Shown: positions 6,974 through 12,437 of the stretch, piece after piece | How the letters are laid out: every line of letters starts with the position of its first letter | How positions within the stretch are numbered: the stretch's first letter is position 1 | Assembly: GCA_020721025.1 (NCBI GenBank) | Contig: DYNO01000090.1 | Span: 1 to 12,437, forward strand | Length of the DNA stretch: 12,437 bases | Direction: 5' to 3' | Source of the DNA: Thiomargarita sp. | Lineage (GTDB): Bacteria > Pseudomonadota > Gammaproteobacteria > Beggiatoales > Beggiatoaceae | Made by a program: the position numbers and the translations under genes | The notes under the pieces: generated by a model | The model's input: the letters and a program-made list of their open reading frames with translations, nothing else | Database searches by the model: none | Told to the model about the DNA's origin: nothing

Positions 6974-7039
6974 AGAGATTTAACGTGATGCGCGATTTTT
7001 GGTTGAAAATAGAATCAGATTTTAGGATGTTATTGGAGA

Positions 7040-8512
7040 TTAGAGCAGTTTCCATAAATCAATCGTTCCATCGACCCGTCCCGCTGCCAACCATTGCCCG
7101 TCACGACTGAGCGCAATTACAGAAATTTCAGCCGGTTGTCCAACCAAAACATACGTTTCATGCGTTGTGGCATCGGTTAATATCACAAATGATTTGCCGG
7201 TGGAAATAGACGCACTGTGACGAGTATTTGCAACAAAATTATCAAACAAGGAAGGATAATAACCGCGCGTGCTTTCAAGCAATTGTTCCTGAGTTAATTT
7301 ATCCCGTTCAACCGTATTCAGAATTTTTCCCGTCGTGGCATCTAATATCTGAATTTTCCCAGTGTTATTTAAGGCAGCGATTGTTTTCCCGTCAGAGGAG
7401 TACGAAATTCTGAGAAACGTATCCTCAAAATCTTTAAAAGTATTGAGGGTGACTCCGGACTCCATGTCCCACAAAATTATCCGAAGTGCATTTGCTGCCG
7501 CCAATATCTTGCCATCCGGGCTGAAGGCAGTATCAAACACCATAAATAATTCTGTCGTAAAAGTTTGTTCCCATTGGTAGGTAATCAAATTATCGAGATA
7601 GATGCTTGAACCAGAAACTCTTGTAATGAGCGGTTGCTGTGGATGAAAATGTATCGGCTGTTGAGAACCCCATCTTGGCAAATCATGGTTACCTTCAAGC
7701 AATTTCTGCGAATTTAATTTCCAAACGAAAACTGAATTTGACGTATTGTTCATTGCTAACATCGTGTTATCTCGACTAAACGACAAAGAACGAATTTTAT
7801 CGTTTAATGTCTGTAAAGTGAACGTAGCGTACTTTGCGGTTGCCCATTCCCGTTCTCTCGCCAAAATGACTTGTTTATCTGGTTTAGTCTTTGTAATTTC
7901 AGACAGTTGCATGTATAGAAATACCGGCTTTCGCGCTCCTTCCGCCCACATTGCTTTTGCATCATCCCGCGTGACCGTGATTGCACTCACATCAGACAAG
8001 GCATATTCTTTTGCCCACTCCGCCCACTCAATTTGCGCTGGAAATACACCCGTATTGATATTGTACTTGTCTTTATTCAAGGTTGCGATCCCCGCCTGAA
8101 AAGCCGTTTCATGACGTTGCACCGCGTCGTTGAATTGTTTGAGCAAATTTTCCCGGCGTTGCTGAAATTCATCATCGGTTTCAAATGAATCTCGTGTCGG
8201 ATTTAACATTTCGTTCAAAGACAGTTTGGGCAGTTCAACCGACAGATCAGACAACACCACCTCCTTTTTGATCACGGTATCTTTTCCGATGGCAATTTCT
8301 AACGTCTCGGTTTTTTTGCCCGGTTTTTTCACTTCGACCTGATATTTTCCTTCAGATAGAATGAGATAGGCGGGACTGCTATTCGCTTTTAATTCGCCAT
8401 TGACATAAATTTCAGCGTCGGCGGGAACGGTGACAATCGCCAAACCGCCTTGTTCTTCGGCATAAACGCTGAATGATAAAAGTAAAGCAACCAACCAGAT
8501 GATTAAATTCAT
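7040..8512 (-). CDS. Exported PEGA-domain protein with WD40-like repeats
   Basis: The role is unknown; the architecture suggests a periplasmic or surface binding protein. Starting at the ATG at 8512 the product is 490 residues. That start is preferred over the ATG at 8524 because GGAG lies 6 nt upstream of it, whereas 8524 has no ribosome binding site. Residues 1-18 form a signal peptide ending VYA. A PEGA domain follows at about 23-87 (VTVPADAEIYVNGELK, then GKYQVEVKKPGKKTETL). A middle region at about 95-230 has a DSFETDDEFQQRRENLLKQF segment like those in other exported proteins of sulfur bacteria (from memory). The rest is WD40-like: blades near 239-266, 326-350, 365-392 and 463-490 carry FSPDGKILAAA and LSRDGQWLAAG motifs ending in strands such as VFVWKL and IDLWKLL. 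It lies downstream of another exported-protein gene. Confidence 0.75.
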   Translation of the reverse strand: MNLIIWLVALLLSFSVYAEEQGGLAIVTVPADAEIYVNGELKANSSPAYLILSEGKYQVEVKKPGKKTETLEIAIGKDTVIKKEVVLSDLSVELPKLSLNEMLNPTRDSFETDDEFQQRRENLLKQFNDAVQRHETAFQAGIATLNKDKYNINTGVFPAQIEWAEWAKEYALSDVSAITVTRDDAKAMWAEGARKPVFLYMQLSEITKTKPDKQVILAREREWATAKYATFTLQTLNDKIRSLSFSRDNTMLAMNNTSNSVFVWKLNSQKLLEGNHDLPRWGSQQPIHFHPQQPLITRVSGSSIYLDNLITYQWEQTFTTELFMVFDTAFSPDGKILAAANALRIILWDMESGVTLNTFKDFEDTFLRISYSSDGKTIAALNNTGKIQILDATTGKILNTVERDKLTQEQLLESTRGYYPSLFDNFVANTRHSASISTGKSFVILTDATTHETYVLVGQPAEISVIALSRDGQWLAAGRVDGTIDLWKLL

Positions 8513-8541
8513 ATTTTTCTCCATGAAAATAAGTTTTAAAC

Positions 8542-8591
8542 GCTGAATCAGAATTCACAACAGACTACTGGTTATAAATCCTGACTCAGAC
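8542..8591. repeat. Imperfect inverted repeat between the two exported-protein genes
   Basis: GCTGAATCAGAATT at 8542-8555 and AATCCTGACTCAGAC at 8577-8591 are diverged inverted copies of the GTCTGAATCAGAATT repeat seen near 11700. The hairpin would form between the stop of the 8598-9992 gene and the start of the PEGA/WD40 gene, so it could lower read-through or protect the upstream part of the message. Confidence 0.5.
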
Positions 8592-8597
8592 ACAAGA

Positions 8598-9992
8598 TTA
8601 AAATGGCAACATTCTACAAATCGTGCCAGCAATCCCAATAATAGGGCAAAAAATAGGCAAAGCGACACAGCCCGCCGTTGCGCCGATGCCACAAACGGAT
8701 TTGAGAATGATACCTTTGCGTGGTAAGTTGAAAGAGCGAGTTAAACCAATATTTCCGATATCTTTTGCAGAGAGACTACTGCCATTCTGTTCAATCAAAC
8801 CAGCCACAGCAATGGGTGTAACCGATCCGAGAGTGATTTTAGCCGTTTGTGAAACTAAAAACTCGCCTAACGACCACAATGAACCATTTGGCACATCTCC
8901 TTGTTCTAACTGCAATTCTGCCAAAGTTGCATTACCCCGCTCAATACTTTGATGAATCTTGCTCAACTGGGCTTCCATTTGTTGATGATGGGCAATAATC
9001 GCCTGTTCGACACTTTTGATTGATTTATCAAGCGTATCCAACTTACCGCCCAAAATTTCGGTTTGTTCCTTAATCGCCGCCACAACCGCAATTTTCATGT
9101 CATCAATCGCGTGCTTCACTTCGTCTTGTTTCTTAAGCAACTGATTCTGAAATGCCAAACGTTCATCGCGATCCAGCTTTTCGGTGAGCACCTGAGTATC
9201 GTTGAACAAACCAGAATTGAGTAACACACTGTATTTTCTCGCCGATATCAACGAAAAACGAATTTTTCTGGCTTCAGATTCCTTGTCATTTTCAGACACG
9301 GGCTTATTGGCTTCTATCTCAGCCATGCGCGCTTCATTCAACAATTGGCGGGCTATCCGATCCTTCGCTGCCGTTTCACAAAGCCGTTTTTCTTCGCCCT
9401 CTTTGCGACAATCCAAAGTGCGAATTTGTTGCTCAATTGCTTGTTTTTCCAAGTCATAACCTGCTTGAATTGCCGAGGGAGCTTGTTCAGCATAAGGAAA
9501 AAAGACCACAAACGCATCATACGCATCTGTGGTATTTTCCTGTTTCACTTCCTCAAAAAACAGCCGTTGCATCTTCAATAACGCATCAATCGACTGAATT
9601 GCACCGGGAAACTGCTCGACAAATTCACGATACGCGGTTGTTGTCCCGACTTTTTCAGTCAACTGATAAATCACATGAATTGCATGAAGATTGAGTTCGG
9701 CTTGAGGACGGAGCGACATGAAATTCTTAATACTTTCAATATCTCCCCGTTGATATGCCCGTTGCCACGCCTGCAAATATGCCATACCATCCTTATCAAA
9801 TTGCTGATACTTCAACGCCACATCGCGCCATGCTTCATACGAATTTTTCTGCTGCGCCCATTGCAAAGCTAAGGGATAGGCTGTTTGCCATTCCCCCATT
9901 TTTTCCAGCGACCTGAGAAAATCTTCCTGCGTGAACGCAATGACGGAAGGGGATAAACTGAATAAAAAACAGATGATTAAATAAAATCGCAT
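8598..9992 (-). CDS. Exported helical/coiled-coil protein with a cysteine-rich hydrophobic tail
   Basis: Not recognised as a named family. The 464-residue product has a signal peptide (residues 1-19, ending VIA). Residues 20-190 look like an alpha-solenoid; two related stretches, AYREFVEQFPGAIQSIDALL and AYDAFVVFFPYAEQAPSAIQ, suggest TPR- or HAT-like repeats. A charged linker has Cys195 and Cys205. Residues 272-362 form a long coiled coil, then comes a glycine/serine-rich region. The last 31 residues are hydrophobic with Cys434, 442, 449 and 459 (VCGIGATAGCVALPIFCPII). That tail could insert in a membrane or form disulfides in the periplasm. The start has a good ribosome binding site (AGAGGAAAG). 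The PEGA/WD40 gene follows 85 nt downstream on the same strand, so the two probably share a message and a location. Confidence 0.65.
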   Translation of the reverse strand: MRFYLIICFLFSLSPSVIAFTQEDFLRSLEKMGEWQTAYPLALQWAQQKNSYEAWRDVALKYQQFDKDGMAYLQAWQRAYQRGDIESIKNFMSLRPQAELNLHAIHVIYQLTEKVGTTTAYREFVEQFPGAIQSIDALLKMQRLFFEEVKQENTTDAYDAFVVFFPYAEQAPSAIQAGYDLEKQAIEQQIRTLDCRKEGEEKRLCETAAKDRIARQLLNEARMAEIEANKPVSENDKESEARKIRFSLISARKYSVLLNSGLFNDTQVLTEKLDRDERLAFQNQLLKKQDEVKHAIDDMKIAVVAAIKEQTEILGGKLDTLDKSIKSVEQAIIAHHQQMEAQLSKIHQSIERGNATLAELQLEQGDVPNGSLWSLGEFLVSQTAKITLGSVTPIAVAGLIEQNGSSLSAKDIGNIGLTRSFNLPRKGIILKSVCGIGATAGCVALPIFCPIIGIAGTICRMLPF

Positions 9993-10369
9993 GGAACTTT
10001 CCTCTTAAAAAAACGATAACCAAGATAAAAACGAGCAACTGTTCACAAAGCATTATGGATCATAACGTATTATCAATAAAGAATAGCCTGAGTATGCAAT
10101 ACCATCGCCAATCATTGAAGAAGCCACTAACCATTTATTTTTAAATAAAATATTGAAAGTTTAATTTTTTAAAATGAGTCATTTTGAGCGTGTTTCAGAT
10201 TTACCCAAAAAATTGATGATATATTCAGTGAATAAGAGGGTGAAGGTGGTAAGGAATATTGTGCCAAATAAGCTGCGATGGTGTGGATTTGGTAAAGAAG
10301 CGAGGCAAGAAGTTCTTTCTCAAACCTGACAGAATTTTACAATCCATCAGGCTTGAAAATTATTTTAAA
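9993..10369. other. 377-bp AT-rich intergenic region, no convincing gene
   Basis: This gap separates the exported-protein gene from the end of hemL. It should hold the promoter of the 464-residue protein gene (minus strand), but no clear -35/-10 pair was found. It contains a TTTATTT-TT-AAATAAA hairpin at 10134-10149 and the palindrome at 10171-10185. A plus-strand frame of 51 codons (10174-10329, starting MSHFERVSDLPKK) lacks a ribosome binding site and is probably not a gene. CAAACCTGA (10321-10329) can pair with TCAGGCTTG (10347-10355) just past the hemL stop, a weak terminator candidate without a T-tract. Confidence 0.5.
10171..10185. promoter_or_regulatory. 15-bp palindrome, candidate regulator site
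   Basis: AAAATGAGTCATTTT is symmetric around its central G, with seven matched bases each side. It lies about 180 bp upstream of the exported-protein gene's start. It may be a binding site for a dimeric regulator, but the surrounding DNA is AT-rich and no known motif is identified. Confidence 0.25.
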
Positions 10370-11650
10370 TTACAATTGCTTAAATGCTTTTGCTGCGGCT
10401 TGCAACGTCTGGGCAATATCTGGTTCGGTGTGGGCGGCGGACATAAAACCTGCTTCAAAAGCTGACGGCGCGAGATAAATACCTTCGGCTAACATGAGAT
10501 GAAAAAAACGGTTGAAACGTTCCACATTGCACGCACTAACTTGAGAAAAATTATTAACTTGCGCTGCATCCGTGAAGAAAAATCCGAACATTCCACCGAC
10601 GGCAACTCCCAATAAATCAATATGAGCTAAACGGGCTTGATCGACCAGTGCGTTGACGAATTGTTCCGTTTTCACGCTGAGTTCAAAGAAAAATGTGGGA
10701 TCAGCAATCAATTCCAATGTTGCCAAACCTGCCGCCATTGCTAAGGGATTTCCCGACAAAGTGCCCGCTTGATAGACCGCTCCCAACGGCGCAATATGTT
10801 GCATGATCTCACGTTTTCCCCCAAATGCCCCAACCGGCATCCCGCCACCAATCACTTTTCCCAACGTGGTTAAATCCGGCGTGACTTGATAAAAGGCTTG
10901 CGCGCCACCCAATGCCACTCGAAAACCCGTCATTACTTCGTCAAAAATCAACACGCTGCCATGTTCATCACAAATTTGTCGTAATCCTTGCAAAAATCCT
11001 GCAACGGGTGCGACACAATTCATGTTGCCGGCAACGGGTTCGACGATGATACAGGCGATTTCTTTGCCATATTTGCTAAATAATTCTTGAACTTGCGTAA
11101 GATTGTTGTATTCCACCACCAGCGTATGTTCCGCCAATGACGCAGGTACACCGGGGCTATTGGGCAAGCCGAGCGTGAGCACGCCTGATCCCGCCTTGAC
11201 CAGTAGAGAATCGGCATGTCCATGATAACAACCAATAAATTTGACGATTTTATCCCGCCCAGTGTAACCCCGCGCCAACCGGATCGCGCTCATCGTTGCT
11301 TCCGTGCCAGAATTGACCATGCGTACCAGTTCAATCGAAGGCACAAGTTTACAAACCATTTCAGCCATTTGGGTTTCAATCACCGTCGGCGCGCCATAAC
11401 TTAAGCCATTTGTCGCGGCGTGTTGCACGGTTTGCACAATGGTCGGATGGGCATGTCCCAAAATCATCGGTCCCCACGAGCCAACATAATCAATGTATTT
11501 TTTTCCTTCAGTATCATAAAGATAAGCTCCTTGCGCCCGTTCAATAAAAATCGGTTCGCCCCCCACCCCTTTGAAAGCGCGCACGGGTGAATTCACACCG
11601 CCGGGAATATGTTGTTGGGCTGCGATAAAATTTGCGTGAGAAGTCGTCAT
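10370..11650 (-). CDS. hemL: Glutamate-1-semialdehyde 2,1-aminomutase
   Basis: This cytoplasmic PLP enzyme turns glutamate-1-semialdehyde into 5-aminolevulinate, the second step of the C5 route to haem and other tetrapyrroles after HemA. The 426-residue length is normal. Visible family features are IPGGVNSPVRAFKGVGG near the N-terminus, MVNSGTEATMSAIRLARG (111-128) for cofactor phosphate binding, the CYHGHAD block (141-147), FDEVMTGFR with Asp237 for the pyridine nitrogen, and the PLP lysine, Lys265, in TLGKVIGGGMPVGAFGG. Its C-terminal LAPSAFEAGFMSAAHTEPDI is also typical. It is complete and looks functional. The ribosome binding site is weak (GAG about 7 nt before the ATG). It is not in an operon with hemX-hemY, which lie 6 kb away on the other strand. 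A palindromic repeat cluster separates it from the upstream response regulator gene. Confidence 0.97.
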   Translation of the reverse strand: MTTSHANFIAAQQHIPGGVNSPVRAFKGVGGEPIFIERAQGAYLYDTEGKKYIDYVGSWGPMILGHAHPTIVQTVQHAATNGLSYGAPTVIETQMAEMVCKLVPSIELVRMVNSGTEATMSAIRLARGYTGRDKIVKFIGCYHGHADSLLVKAGSGVLTLGLPNSPGVPASLAEHTLVVEYNNLTQVQELFSKYGKEIACIIVEPVAGNMNCVAPVAGFLQGLRQICDEHGSVLIFDEVMTGFRVALGGAQAFYQVTPDLTTLGKVIGGGMPVGAFGGKREIMQHIAPLGAVYQAGTLSGNPLAMAAGLATLELIADPTFFFELSVKTEQFVNALVDQARLAHIDLLGVAVGGMFGFFFTDAAQVNNFSQVSACNVERFNRFFHLMLAEGIYLAPSAFEAGFMSAAHTEPDIAQTLQAAAKAFKQL

Positions 11651-11677
11651 AAATAGGCTCGAAATGTTGGTGTAACT

Positions 11678-11842
11678 GTCTGAATTAGAATTAAATTGTC
11701 TGAATCAGAATTTCCAGAAGGTTAGCATTTTCAGAAGGTTTGAACCACAGATTCGTTGGATTGAAAGCAAAATCAGGGTAATGCAACAATTCTGAGAATC
11801 CTAGTTCAGACATCTTTTTATTCTGGAAATTCTGATTCAGAC
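11678..11842. repeat. Repeat cluster: two forward and two inverted GTCTGAATCAGAATT-type units
   Basis: Forward units start at 11678 and 11698; inverted units end at about 11811 and 11842. The outer pair 11698-11719 and 11821-11842 is a perfect 22-bp inverted repeat. The other two units are diverged. The right arm begins one base past the response regulator stop, so the transcript would end in a long hairpin before hemL. A diverged copy of the same repeat lies at 8542-8591. Confidence 0.78.
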
Positions 11843-11843
11843 G

Positions 11844-12437
11844 TTAAATCTGTAAATCCATTTTACGAATTTTTGCCATTGCCTGCACTCGATTTTCAAC
11901 CGCTAACATTCTGAAAATCGCGGCAATATGATGTTTTATCGTGCGTTCTGAAACAAATAATTTGTCTGCAATTGCTTTGTTCGACAAACCTTCCACCATC
12001 AAATGTAACACTTCTCGCTGTCGATGGGTGAGACCGCCACAAGGATTTTGATAACTTTCTTGCTTGCACAAAATTTCTGGTTTGTAAATTTCCCCCGCCA
12101 ATACTTGTTTGATTGCTTGGATGACCACGCTACTGCTCGATGATTTTGGAATATAACCGGTCGCGCCTTGTGCTAAAGTATGAGCAATATCGTCAGGGTC
12201 TTCCGAAGCAGACAAAATAATAATTGGAATCATTGGGTTGCATTCATCAAGCACGCGTAAGCCTTCCAAACCATTCATTCCCGGCATGATTAAATCCAAT
12301 AAAATCAAATCAATATCCGGATGTTCATGCAACATTTCCACTGTGTTTTGTAAACTACCCGCTTCTAAAATAATCACTTCGCTATCCAACGTCAGCAAAA
12401 AGTGGCGGATACCTTCTCGAAATAAAGGATGATCGTC
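11844..12437 (-). CDS. Response regulator, NarL/FixJ (LuxR-HTH) type, N-terminus off the right edge
   Basis: This two-component transcription regulator is cut by the window end; about 197 residues are visible. The frame is open to base 12437 and reads DDHPLFREGIRHF at the edge, a normal receiver-domain beginning, so the TTG at 12398 is internal and only a few N-terminal residues are missing. The phosphorylated aspartate is in LILLDLIMPGMNG, followed by the conserved Ser in IIILSASED and Lys in TGYIPKSSSS. After a linker, the LuxR-type helix-turn-helix runs from GGLTHRQREVLHLMVEGLSNKAIADKLF through SERTIKHHIAAIF. No kinase gene is in view, and the genes it controls cannot be inferred. The repeat cluster starts immediately after the stop. 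Confidence 0.93.
   Translation of the reverse strand, partial: DDHPLFREGIRHFLLTLDSEVIILEAGSLQNTVEMLHEHPDIDLILLDLIMPGMNGLEGLRVLDECNPMIPIIILSASEDPDDIAHTLAQGATGYIPKSSSSSVVIQAIKQVLAGEIYKPEILCKQESYQNPCGGLTHRQREVLHLMVEGLSNKAIADKLFVSERTIKHHIAAIFRMLAVENRVQAMAKIRKMDLQI

Noticed and set aside
7746..8099. 117-codon plus-strand frame inside the PEGA/WD40 gene
   Set aside because: It is antisense to a gene with clear domains and signal peptide; no ribosome binding site.
8598..8700. Bacteriocin-like peptide in the cysteine-rich tail
   Set aside because: It is the C-terminus of a 464-residue protein with its own signal peptide; no separate start, leader or immunity gene is present.
10174..10329. 51-codon plus-strand frame in the hemL downstream gap
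   Set aside because: No ribosome binding site, no recognised homology, and AT-rich surroundings; likely chance.
10259..10465. 68-codon plus-strand frame overlapping the end of hemL
   Set aside because: Its second half is the antisense of hemL and it lacks a start context.

Overview
The window looks like part of a chromosome from a filamentous sulfur-oxidising gammaproteobacterium of the Beggiatoaceae/Thiotrichales type. This is inferred from gene content and style (a gammaproteobacterial hemX-hemY pair, a secreted PEGA/WD40 protein, an IS607 TnpB element, AT-rich DNA, and palindromic repeats in most intergenic gaps). No rRNA, tRNA or species-level marker is present, so the placement is tentative. 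No CRISPR array, tRNA or rRNA was seen.

Left part (1-2180). The window opens inside an IS607-type transposon: the C-terminal end of the serine recombinase TnpA overlaps a full-length RNA-guided nuclease gene, tnpB. This TnpB keeps the three RuvC-like acidic residues but has lost all four zinc-finger cysteines. Its stop codon lies in three tandem copies of a 10-bp unit. Directly after it is a short reading frame for one beta-sandwich domain that looks like the C-terminal end of a larger exported protein, possibly cut off by the transposon. A roughly 250-bp inverted-repeat element (69-nt arms) and a 16-bp perfect palindrome then lead into hemX.

Centre (2186-6761). hemX-hemY form a tight plus-strand pair of inner-membrane proteins traditionally grouped with haem synthesis. 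They converge on a minus-strand pair, lnt (apolipoprotein N-acyltransferase) followed 2 nt later by a nitroreductase-family flavoprotein. A 141-bp inverted-repeat element fills the convergent gap.

Right part (6762-12437, all minus strand). A 127-bp MITE-like element with a possible 5-bp target duplication sits upstream of lnt. Next, in order of transcription from the right, are a partial NarL/FixJ-type response regulator running off the window, hemL (glutamate-1-semialdehyde aminotransferase), and a two-gene set encoding an exported helical/coiled-coil protein with a cysteine-rich hydrophobic tail and an exported PEGA plus WD40-like protein. A second palindromic repeat family (core GTCTGAATCAGAATT) lies both between the two exported-protein genes and between the response regulator and hemL.

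How it fits together: hemL feeds tetrapyrrole synthesis and hemX-hemY are associated with it; lnt completes lipoprotein maturation; the exported pair probably works as an envelope module of unknown function. The most unusual features are the zinc-finger-less TnpB with its tandem-repeat junction, the cysteine-tailed exported protein, and the density of distinct inverted-repeat families, one in nearly every gap.
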